DNA of 64,000 nt from Styela clava (lineage: Eukaryota > Chordata > Ascidiacea > Stolidobranchia > Styelidae). Under the pieces are notes generated by a model. The model had not been told where the DNA came from, did not search any database, and saw only the letters and a program-made list of their open reading frames with translations. Location of the stretch: the NCBI RefSeq assembly GCF_964204865.1, contig NC_135263.1:4032501-4096500 (forward strand), read 5' to 3'. Made by a program: the position numbers and the translations under genes. Positions 23,160 through 35,000 of this stretch are shown here, piece after piece (positions within the stretch are counted from its first letter, which is position 1; each line of letters begins with the position of its first letter).

Positions 23160-24184
23160 ATAATACGAGGATCTATAGTCACGCTACCTACTCAGCCGTA
23201 TGTGTTCCTGCTTTAAGTGTTGACAAGCTAACCATAGCAACAGCACTATGAAAAAAAAGTAAAAACTAAAATTTCCGATTTTTTTTCTACTCGCAATTAT
23301 ATATCAGAATCTTAGGTGTCGCTTTTCGATAACCAGCCTATCTGGTGAGCAATGATTGCGGTCGTTTTAAAAATAGTATACTCTCATTTATCGTTGCCTG
23401 ATGTGTAGAGCCTTATATAGAGTAAAAAATACATTAAAATAAAACAGTTGTAAAGTTGCAAATAACACGTGAGAGTGCGATTGAAGCCTGACAAGAAATT
23501 AAATGAATATCTACTTTCGAATATGAGCCAAATACAGGGCGGGCCAAAAGTAGCATAACAGTTATCCATAGATCGGCTGAGAAAAGGTTTCGAGGCCTAA
23601 CTAATTCGTTGGAAATTTTCAAATTTAACCACATAATAAACTTGTGAAGGGCATTTAATTTGTCCAGCTGAAATGAACGGAATGTATGTATGATCGTTTG
23701 ATATATAACAAAATCCATTTGGCAAAAAAATTGTATGTAATGTTGGATCTGTAGAACTTTTTTGTGCATCACTGTCATAATTGAAATTTACTGGGTACCC
23801 ACTAGAAAATTTTCGGCTGCCCACGATTGGGCCGCAACCAACAGTGTGGCGACCGCTGCCCTAACCTAATATGAACAGAATGAAATAAAACAGATAAGCA
23901 AGCAATAACAGGGCAACATGGGGCCATGTATGGCAATACTTTCTCGTCGTGTGCTTGCACTTGGGTTATTAATGATCACGTGACTAATCCGACATGCAGA
24001 AATGAGAGCGGAAACGAAATTGTGCTTTGCTGTTTCCGAGTGTTGTCAATTACGCTGACATTCAATTTCGAGAATTCAATTTATAGCGCAAGAAGTCACG
24101 GTAATACAGCTTTACACGGGAGATAGAGTGCGTTGCTCAAGTTTACGAGATTTTTTTTGCGTGACTAAGCTAGTCGGATGATAG
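23160..24184. other. No gene seen
   Basis: Frames up to 114 codons on the minus strand lack recognisable domains. GGTACCCACTAGAAAATTTT and GCAACCAACAGTGTGGCG near 23795-23855 hint at an old hAT-like end. Confidence 0.4.
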
Positions 24185-24770
24185 TGGTTACAGGTGGTTA
24201 GGAATGGGGTGGATATATGGTGCTAATTGCAATTTTAATTGCCTTTTCTGTGAAGGCCTTTTTGGCTGCCATATAGACAGTAGGTCAGGATTAGGGACAG
24301 TGGCGTATCCACTTAAAATGGCGCCCATGGCAAAGTCTAAAAATGCGCCCCCTTGATAGTTGTTTGGCAATTTATAATGATTATTAATAAATTAGGATAT
24401 TTCTATGTTATTATTTGAGTAAAATACGAGTTTCAGTTATTCCCAATTTGAAATTATTTCATTGGAACGTTTTATTATTAATACTTTTTTGCCGTTTTTG
24501 CGCCCCTGTTCAAACGGCGCCCATGGCACGAGCCATGGCTGCCACACCCTAGCTAGATACGCCACTGATTAGGGATTGGATATAGGGTCACAATCGCTTT
24601 TGAATAGCCTCCTCTGTAGAGAGCTATTGTCTGCCATATAGACAGCACGTCGGAATAAGGTATGGGCATATATGGTCCCAATCGAGATTTAAATGACCTC
24701 CATTGTATTTAGCTGCCATACAAGCAGCAGATTTGGAACGGGGGTAGATATATGGTCACAGTCGCCAAGC
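24185..24770. repeat. Satellite-like tandem repeat, about 85-90 bp unit, interrupted by a MITE
   Basis: About four diverged units with CATATAGACAGTAGGTCAGG, CATATAGACAGCACGTCGG and CATACAAGCAGCAGATTTGG, each followed by a GGATATATGG-like block. Same unit as 10625-10960. A 270-bp MITE splits one unit. Confidence 0.65.
24298..24567. mobile_element. hAT-type MITE, 270 bp, perfect target duplication
   Basis: Ends CAGTGGCGTATCCA and TAGATACGCCACTG are inverted. Inner GGCGCCCATGGCA is repeated near both ends. Perfect 8-bp duplication ATTAGGGA (24290-24297, 24568-24575). Removing it restores the tandem repeat unit. Confidence 0.88.
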
Positions 24771-25089
24771 CATAAGCAGAACACGTAATCATTTATCGGT
24801 AGGATTCTTTCTTTGTTTTATGGAACAGAGGACCGATGAGACAGCTTCGCCATTTACAAACTATACAGCCTTTCGTATGATTGTCTGTGCGAGTCGAATA
24901 TGGTGATGACGAATTAATTTTGTTCTCACTTCTCAGCGATAGGTCTATTTGGACTCGAGAGCGTCATAAATCGATATTGAGAGATGTAAGTGATTCAGGT
25001 CAAAAACGTTAGACGATTCTTACAGAAAGTTCAACCCGCGGCTCCAGAATCATTATAAAAATTATCGTCTGAACGTTGGGTCAAAACTT

Positions 25090-25163
25090 GCTCCAGGTGA
25101 TCTCCGCATCACTCCGTATCTGTCATATAAGTACGGCGCGCTAACTGATTGCGCCACTGGAGC
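25090..25163 (-). pseudogene. tRNA-Ile(UAU) copy lacking the T arm
   Basis: Same sequence as the tRNA at 25758-25847 from the acceptor stem through the D arm, anticodon arm and intron. The T-arm segment (AGGCTCGAACTCACAAC on the plus strand) is missing, so the B box is lost. One further change (T for C) is in the D loop. It should not give a functional tRNA. AAAA at 25083-25086 is a matching vestige of the Pol III stop. Confidence 0.8.
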
Positions 25164-25757
25164 TGATAGCTCGGTTTCATCACGAATCGAATATATAATT
25201 TTCCAAAACGCTGCTTATTAGCCCATATTCAGATATCTTTGAGATAAGTTAGGTTTATGACACTATGAGAAACATGGCGAAACCTTGCCTAAGATAATGT
25301 TGGGAAAATAATAGGATAATATCTAATCAAGCCGCCTACTTGCTGTTATATCACACCACATAGGCATCCTCTCGAGAAGCTTCACCGACGTAAAAATAAA
25401 TCCCGACACGATCGATAGTGTACCGGTAAATACAGGTTGTATATCTTTCATACAAAGCAGGAGTAATTTATAATGTTGTCATGATTGAATGAGGTGTTAT
25501 TTACGTCACGTCGTGGATTATTGATTTCAAAAATTGCGCCAAATTGAATAGAATTTTTGTGTGTTAACTGTAAATAAGCTATCAAATACACTTATGTGTT
25601 TCAATGTTTTCGAAAAAGGGCCATAATTATAATTTCCTTGAACATTTGGTTACGATACATAAATCACGCCGATAAAACAGATTTGAGTACTTTTCTGATT
25701 CTGCCCGGCACAGGGGATGGTTTTAGAAAATACACTACGATATAGTTGCCTAAAAAT

Positions 25758-25847
25758 TGCTCCAGGTGAGGCTCGAACTCACAACCTCCGCATCACTCCG
25801 TATCTGTCATATAAGTACGGCGCGCTAACCGATTGCGCCACTGGAGC
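25758..25847 (-). tRNA. tRNA-Ile (anticodon UAU), with 16-nt intron
   Basis: Minus strand. Acceptor stem GCTCCAG pairs with CTGGAGC; discriminator A at 25758. D arm GCGCAATCGGTTAGCGC; anticodon stem CCGTA/TGCGG; loop C-T-TAT-A-A with anticodon at 25813-25811; T arm GTGAGTTCGAGCCTCAC. An intron of 16 nt (25809-25794) sits after position 37, the canonical place. tRNA-Ile(UAU) is intron-bearing in many animals. The mature length is 74 nt before CCA addition. A run of five T on the minus strand directly follows (25756-25752), giving a Pol III terminator. The gene decodes the rare AUA codon. Confidence 0.94.
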
Positions 25848-26033
25848 CGCTGGCTCACGTCGTGGAAAATATCTCTAACATTTTTCCGATCTGGTTTTCA
25901 AAAGCTATATTTACACTAATATTTTAGTAAAATTTTTGTATCTTTTACGTGTTTTTGCAGCCTTTAACATAGAGAGCTCTACGTAGTTGCTATTTTCTTG
26001 GTAAAGTTCGATTGATTTAGAAAAACAATCAAC

Positions 26034-29000
26034 ATGACAGATGATACATTAAAGTTCACGTTCGGTCTCATCAACTCTTCCGACAGGTATTTGACTGCTG
26101 AGACCTTCAATTTTAAAATTGATGCGAGCGCAACTGGAATGAAGCAGAGACAAATTTGGTGTCTGGAGCAAGAGGCTGATGGATCATGTGTTTATTTTAA
26201 GGTATATGCGTGTGTATGTGTGATTATGTGTGTGTGTGGATGTTATATTATATGAGTATTAACACGTTGTCACATGTTCATTTGAAGGTATGTGTGATTA
26301 TGCGCGCAAATAATGTGTGTGTGTGGATGTTATACTATACAAGTATGTGAATGAATATTAACACGTTGTGAGTTTATGTATGTGGCTTGACTATGTGTAT
26401 TTTATGTTAAGCGACCAACAAAGCTCTGTGGCTTATTTGTGTATGCATACATAAGTACTGAAACAATGTATTTATGTGTCGTACATGTGTATGCGACTTG
26501 AGGAAATAGAGTAAGGGTATATGGGGATACTCTCGAAATGTACAATAATTTCACCCACACAAATACTTCGGGAGTCACTTGACTAGTCACCGAACTGGCA
26601 ATAGAACTAAAATGAGGAAAATTGGGATAAAATTATGGCCTAACCCGAATCTGATGCAATACTACGTTCCGGTGTCCGCCATCTTGGTTTCCATACTTCG
26701 GGACTACGTGGGCCTATCGAAGCTATATATGTATATACATGAACAAATTAAATATCAGAGATTTTTAAATATAAACCCTTTTAAACAAATTACTTCCGGG
26801 ATTCTTCTGTTAAAGTAGAATCTTGTAGTTTATACAAGTATATACATAATTTATATCTTGTACCAGACCTCATAACTTACAGACTGCATTAGGGAACTAC
26901 CAATTATACTAATTATGGAACCCGCTCGGGTTCATGCCATTTGGATCTTCTTGAAGATTTACCTGGAAAATAGTAGTGCCTTGCTTATCAGATTCTGCTT
27001 ATACAAAGCCTTGTTTGGAGTGAAAACATTCTGTTTATCTTATGCTTGGTTGAAAAATCCTTCAGCGACTTATTTAATCCATAAGTTGTGAAAATTTAAA
27101 TTGGAAAGGTCGATTAGTTGCGTAGAAATACTAGATTTTTTGTACAAATTCCCGAAAACAAAAATAATACCCTCGACAACGCTTAAAATAAAAAAAAATA
27201 ATAATTATCCAGTTAGGATTAGAAATGCAGATTGCGCTGGAAATTTACATTTTTGAATCATTTCTAACCCACTATGTATATATGTGACTATATTTGAATG
27301 TATGTGCTTTTTAGAGAAGTCATCAAGTATATATGTGACTATATTTGGATGCATGTGCTTTTTAGAGAAGTCACTATGTATATATGTGACTATATTTGTA
27401 TGAATGTACTTTTTAGAAGAAGTCACTATGTATATATGTGACTATATTTGAATGTATGTGCTTTTTAGAGAAGTCACTAAGTATATATGTGACTATATTT
27501 GAATGAATGTGCTTTTTAGGAAAGTCATTATGTATACATATGTGACTATATTTGGGTGTATGTGCTTTTTAGGAAAGTCACTGTGTATATATGTGACTAT
27601 ATTTGGAGGTATGTGCTTTTTAGGAAAGTCAATATGTATATTATATGTGACTATATTTGGATGCATGTGCTTTTTTGGAAAGTCACTGTGTATAGTTTTG
27701 TGACGATATTTGGATATATATGCTTCATAGGAAAGTCACTGTGTATATATGTGACTATATGTGAATGTAAGTACTTTTTAAGTGATGTGAGATTTATTAT
27801 GTGATTGACCATAATATGTTTATGTGAATGGCCATCAGCAACAAGTATAATTCAGTAAAACGATTCGTAAAGACTATTCGTGTCCAATAATTCGATTTTC
27901 TTTTATTTAGAGCTGTTTGAATCGTTATCTTGGCACTGACAAATATGGAAAGGTTCGTTGTGACGATGAGACTCCTGGCAAAGAGAACGCTTTTCACGTT
28001 GAGGCCACAGCTGACGGAAGATGGGCAATCAAATCTGCCGAATATGATCGCTACTTCGGAGGAAGTCCAGACTGTTTGGACTGTTTCGGGAAGGACATCG
28101 ACAATAATAGACTCTGGATTGTCCATCTTGCTATGCACCCTCAAGTAAGCGTTAGAACAATGTATTTTCAATCAGAAGGTCGAGGGTTCGAAACTCAGTC
28201 GAAGTATCAAGTTTGTACTCACCAGCAATGAGGTATATTAAATCTTCACTCAGAAAAAAGCTCGAAACAAAAATAACCACAGATATGATAAATGAGCTAC
28301 TGTGCATTTAGAAAGTCCAACATCTTTATGTTTCGTAACATAGATTATCCACGTTCCAGATGAGTTAGTGAACACGGGGTTTGAACCGGGGATTTTAACA
28401 TGCAGCGCTTAGCCTAATCCCACATGTGCCTGGGTCAGTGAACAAAATAAAAAAAGTTTTCTCAAAAAATCAAAAATTGAAGTATGTTGCGCTTCCATCT
28501 TGAGTAAATCTTATATTCATGGGAAAATATGATAATTATAGTTATTATGGTTTGGAGTGAATCTGATTATTATGTCACAATTGGGTCGGCCATTGACTAG
28601 GACTCAATCCATTATTACGTAGGTGAAATGGATGATTCGTAATAAAGGAAACAATCGAAGAACGAGTGTTCCGAAAATCGCTCGGCGCGAAATTGGACTG
28701 TCACTATATTTGTAGATTTTGTTGAGCTTTCGACTTAAACTCGAGAATATTGAACTTGAGATATTGGCGAAGCTGTTTATTTGATGGTTTTCGCGAAATC
28801 TGAAATCGACGGCGTTGGCTGGCCATTGTGCAGTTGTATGGCCTATAAGTTATGCCAATGGGATATCTTTTTAGATTCATTTTCAGTTACCTTTGTTTCT
28901 TGATCTAAGTTGGTTAATTTCTCACCCCTTTACGTAGTAATGCTGAAAAATTCGCTTTTACAAACCATGACAGTATGATGATGTAGAATAAAATCTCAAC

Positions 29001-32000
29001 TTGCATTGTGAACAAACACATATATGACATTCGTTGAGCTAAAAAAGAAAAATCCAGAAATTGAGATTCAGAAAGAAATGTTCTAATTTGATGTAGAAAT
29101 TTGAATTACTATTCTTATTAATAATTCCAGATGCTATAATAAGCTATTTATTACGGGTTTTCGATTAAATACCAAAGTAAGTAAGCTAAGTTACACTGAC
29201 ACAAACAAACAATAAACGGTTCTCCCGAAGTATGTGAACCAAGATGGCGGACACCGGAACATAGTATGTGTACCAACTAGGTCGGGGTTGGGCCATGATT
29301 TCAGGTACAAATACTACAGGAGTCACTTGGCTCATCCCCAAATTAGTAATAGATCTAAAATAAGAAAAATTATAATAAAATTATGGCCTAACCCTAACCA
29401 GGTACACAAACTACATATCGGTGTCCGCCATCTTGGTTCACATACTTCGGGAGTACTCAATAAACATATTCCACTGCTGTATAAACGTCGACCGACCGTC
29501 TTTAGCAAAATATTGTATTGCGAGGGAGTAATGTCTGACCTGCTGGCGACATAATCCAATAAATAGGAAAACACCACATTAGTCATCCAAATAATTTAAA
29601 ATTCAATTTCCCACTTTGAAATGGAACGTCTGGAAATTGTCTCGTCGTTGTCTGTTTTGCTGGCAAATTGGTTTTCCCCTGATTATCCAAAACAAGAATA
29701 GATTGATCTCGGGATCTATTTTCGTTCGAATAATTCGGTACTAAAGAACTCTCTATCTGAAATAATTCCAATTTTGATATTCTCAATAGATTTAGTTGGC
29801 AGGAAAACCATGGTATATTTGTCATATTTTTTTCTTCCAAAATATGTTTACGCTGCGAAACAGCTCATTTTTCTAAAAAAAAAAAAAAACTGAAAGTTTA
29901 AATATTAACATTTTCAATACCGTTTGAGTTTAATTGCATTTTTGTTGTGTGTGCAAGGGGGCTGATTTAAAATTTTTAATTCTATTTAGGTTAGGTTTTC
30001 CCCCTTTTCTGTGTTTATCTTAGACTTAGAGAATAATAACTCAACTTATCCTAAACGAACCTATTACAGTTGTGGGCGATAACAAGATACTACCAAATAG
30101 TTTTCATAGACTTGTGCAAGATGCTATTTTCAGCACTGAGTCGAGATTAATGTCCAAAGAGGGAAACAGCCTACAAACTCCAGACGAGATGGAATCATGA
30201 TATTATCGTACCATTACCTAAAACTTGTTTCACCTTCTTCTGTCGATAGCAATTCAATATTGCGGTTTCTTTAAATTATTCATGTCGGCCAGATTTCCCC
30301 TTGTACGAGCGATTTCGCCTATACGATGTCTAGTATGGGCCGGAGAATACTTGTACCGTCAGCAATAACTTTTATTATAACGTTGACTCAGAGCAACGAT
30401 GATTTAATTGTGTTTACTTCTGAATACTCACTGGAGAAATTGAAAAGCTCGCATATTTATTGTTACATTTAGTGCTGAATAATAAGTAAAATTCCCTGAC
30501 ATTTAAAATCAGCAGAAATATGTTTGTTTGAAACTTTGTTAAATAATGAGAAATAATGTTTAACTGTTGCAATACACTTCTTGCAACAGTAACAACTTTT
30601 GCCTTGTTCAGAGTCAAGGTCTGAAGATACGTAATGAACATTTATTTAAAATCACGACCTAGAATTGAATTAGATTGAAAGATTTTGTCGTACGGTACTC
30701 ACCGTCAAAGACAGTAGATTCCAACTTCTAATATTTCAATTTTTTTAAATTAGATATTTGAACCTTGGGTGTCGCTGCTCAATAACCTTGATAGGCTTTA
30801 GTTTCAGGCGACTCCCCTTTCCCTGTGATTATCATTTTCTTGTATTTTGTGTTCAATTGATTTTTTTTCTCCACTGGTTGGAAAAAATAAACTGGACCTG
30901 ACTTGACTTAATGTTCAACATACAATCCCTCAACTAAGACCTAGATAATTATCAGCAAATGTTTCAGGCGGTTCATTCATTATCCATCTGTGACTTGAAT
31001 ATTATTCAGTCCCCAGCCCATATGTTTCGTTCGGGTCACAGACGGGAAGCGATCGGAACGTTAGAAAACGTAAACAATCACTAAGAAAAAAATTACAGAG
31101 CGCCAGATTTAATCCCCATCAGTGCCATCAGCGATTGTGGGCGCGAAGTCCAGACACAAAAAAATGTTATAAATACAACTTAACACTTACGGTTAACGAA
31201 CCCCGATTGTCTGTGTCTAATGAATTTTTTTCTTCTGAATAATATAAACTAATTAGGTTTTCCGGGGCCATATATAGGGTGTGCATGAAGTCTTGAAGAA
31301 GTTTTTAAATTTGCAAAGGTAATTTATCGATACCGTATATTGTTCTGGCCCTCACAGATGTATTAAATGAAGTAAAATACTTGAATATTTACTGATTAAA
31401 ATACAAAAAACCTGGTTAAGATATATTGAGAACTGATTTCTTAACAAATTTGAAGTTGCAAATAGATTAATGGACTATTTTATAGTTCACGAAAACCCCT
31501 TTTTTATGACATTTGACTTTTAAGTATTTGAGCATTGCAATCTTTATTTTTATAGTGTCCCGATAACTGCATTTTAGTTGAAAAATCTCTTCCTCTCTCT
31601 CTGCTGATGTTTACTTTTTACTAATATCACACATCATCTAACGCAGTGGTTCTCAACCTTTTTAAGCCACGCCCCTTTTCAGAATTTGTCAAGTCTCACG
31701 CCCACCTAAAAAATAACTAGCTAACAATAAGCTACAAATAACAGATAGTGAGGCGAAAATATGTATTATTCAAAAACACGTTGAAAATACGTGGATGGAA
31801 CGTATATATCCAAAATAAAGAAATGTAAATACCGAAAAAAGGCGGGCAAGATCAAATCTAACAAATAGTTTATTTTCAATCAGCTTCACGCTCCTCAAAA
31901 AATTGTCTACGCCCCCTTGTTCGAGAACAACTGGCTATAGAATATATACAGGGTGTCCAAAGATTTCGCGCGATTTTAAAGTAATACCAATTAAAACACA

Positions 32001-35000
32001 AACGAGAATATCGGTCAGAGACCGAAGACTTATCGATCGAAAGTTAGGGGATCCCCCTAAACAGCGCTCTTACTCCATAGTGACACCTTGTGTCCCATCA
32101 CTAATTTTTTAATAACTCGCTAATTATAACACATAATTCATCCAAAATCGATAGGCTTTTGGTACGACATATGATGAATGCACATGCAAAATCTGGAGCA
32201 GATTCAATCTCGCTTTCGTGAGATATCGCGTGCATCTAACAGACATACGGACAGACAAATACCTATCAACATATTTACCGATTAAAATCGATAAGTAACA
32301 ATCCTCTCTATTTAGATGAACTTGTACAGCTTGACCAGAAAGAAGTTTGCGGCGGTCGAAGGAGACGAACTACAAGTGACTCAACTTACTCCATGGGGAG
32401 TCAATACCCTCATCACTCTCGTCTACAGAGAGAGAGGATACGGACTCATGACTGCGGATAACCGATATCTTTCAAAAGCTGGCACCCTAGAAGATTCTTT
32501 TGGGCCTAGCACGAGATTCACTTTGGAGTTTTATGCCGGGTGTATCGCATTTAAAGATATGGACGGAAAGTGAGTGATAATTCTTTTACCTGGAAATTCC
32601 GTCTTATTGTTATAAAATGCCTTTCCCCACTAACGAAACTCTGTAAAGCAGTGGTTACCAAACCACCACCCGCGGGCCAATTACGGCCCGCGTAACGGTT
32701 TAATATGGCCCGCCGAACTCAGGTAAAATAGTTTAACACTTTGTGTTTTAACCTTTTTTCGTTCTAGATACCGCCAATTGTTATGTCATTATTACAGTTA
32801 AATCACGTGCATATTCGTAACAATTCAATTTTACCGGCATCTTAGTGTATGTGCCGGTACAGGCACCTTGTGGGCTCACCCCTTCAACCGCCGAGAGATT
32901 TTTTGTATCCGAGATTTTGAACCTCCAGAAGTATGTGCACCAAGATGGCGCTCATCCTGAACATAGTATGTGTACCAGGTTAAGTTCAGATTGTGCGCCA
33001 TCTTGATGCACATACTTCTGGAGCGCCGAGATTTTTTAGCGTGCGATGTCGACGTAGTCCTTTTCAAAAGCTGTTGACTCGAAAATGAATCAACTTGTGT
33101 TTTTAATATTAAAGTGCAGGGCTACTCAACTGGCGGACCGCGGTCTGAATCCGGACCTTTCGAGTATTTGATTCGGACCGCCCCCAATTTTTTTATTTCA
33201 GATCATATGCCCCACTTTTGAAGTTTTCTTTTATAAAATGACTTTTATAGTTTTGATTATATATGAAAAAAACTATAACACCATAATAAACAATCTTGAT
33301 TAGCTAATAATCACTAGCCGGTTGAGGAAGTGTGCGAATAAGGATGCCGAAATATAATTTCTTGAAAGACTGGACCCATATAATTTTGAAGTTTCGTATG
33401 CGGCTCGGCGGTGTGGCGCATCGTGCTAAGCGTTAGGAATACGCTCGCAACGCATCTCTGATTACCCTTCGTGGGGTCGCAGGTTCGAATCCCATGCGGG
33501 GATGATCATATGCGAGTGTAATGCTGGACTCCTCGCCGCCGTAGGGTGGTTCACGTAAGCGTTGGTCGGTCACGGCTTCCTCCACCATCAAGTCCATGCT
33601 TCCGAAAACAAATAACTGGCTAACTAATCCCATACCCGACCTGAACTGGTAACCGGACGAGAGACCGTGGTTCGACATATGATTAAGCCGTCATATCGGC
33701 TTTCCTCTCCCCCGGGATAAATGTGTATATCCTATCCTATTTTCGATGAGAATAGTTGAGTAGCCCTGTATGTTGTATACTGTATAGCGTTAGATCAGGA
33801 TATGTTGCCGTCGCGATAGGCAATGCCGAACCACAGAGATCCCGATTGTTTCTAAATTTTTAGCTCATTCCACATTAGTGACTGCTGCCATAGGACCTTC
33901 TTTGATGCGAAGATATAAAATACATAGAAAGATCGCTTTTCAGCTTATCCATATGAGAGCATATAGGGTCGCTTTTGATTGCTTGGGTTATTGATCTTAA
34001 CGTTTAAACCACGAGATATGATATATTCTAACTACGCAACATCCGGGCGTATAGACAACCAAACTGATGACGTAATGTTATTGATTTGGAAATACAACTG
34101 AAATGCTGTATAGAAGATGTTGCGCACATAATTCGTACTTCCTCTCAGTTTTGTATAGCATACTGAATTCAAAGCTTGCTAAAACTAAATTATTTATGCC
34201 AAAGCGCATTTTGTGGAGTGTTCCAAGCCATTACTGGACAAATTTTTTTTTAAATACCAGAATCACCTTGATCGTAATATATTCTATGTTTATGGAGTTC
34301 TCCTTGAGCAGAGTATAAAAGACGAAATTCAATAACCAGCTTAATCATAGTTATAGCAAACACGGATGTGCGTTTGTCAGTCTAATGTCCAGTTTTTGCA
34401 AGAAATTTGATGCCTTACTTTGAATATTACATTGAATATTTTTGAAGCTTTGTTAATGGCCTCATAGATCAAGTTTGATTGTATCAAATCAATAGAAGGG
34501 TTCCATATGCATTGGTTTCATTAGCGGGTCAAGTCAATAAGCAGGAAATGCCCTAGAAACTGACCTGTCATCTTTCATTTCAGGTACTTGTCTCCAATTG
34601 GACCCAAGGGAGCGATCCAATCCAGGAAAGGTCAAGTGTCGAAAGACGAGAAGTTTTCAATGCAGGATTCTCATCCACAATTCCATCTGAAATCAAAAAC
34701 AAGGAATAAATTCGTCTCAGTGAAGCAAGGTAACGAACGGTTAATGCAATATGGTAGAAATAATAAACCACTTTGAAGGAATTATTTTTGGCTCGGATTC
34801 TTGAGTTGAGAGAGAACAGTACCGATGTGATATGTAATCTTGGTCGTATTGATTATAACTGCCTAAGTCTTGCACCAAAGGGCTTGGTTTCGGCATTTTC
34901 AATTGTTGCACATAACTGTTGTGAGTAAAAAGTAAAAAATTGTTTGATACGAGACTTAATACAATTCCAGTTATTACTGCGCGGGAAACAACTAGGTGTA

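Noticed and set aside
27270-27780. Possible CRISPR array
   Set aside because: Direct tandem units with no unique spacers, inside an animal intron.
27503-27804. Open frames through the minisatellite, looking like a repeated-motif protein on either strand
   Set aside because: The unit is 51 bp, divisible by three, so any stop-free phase repeats automatically. The sequence is intronic and AT/TG-rich, and the peptide has no known fold.
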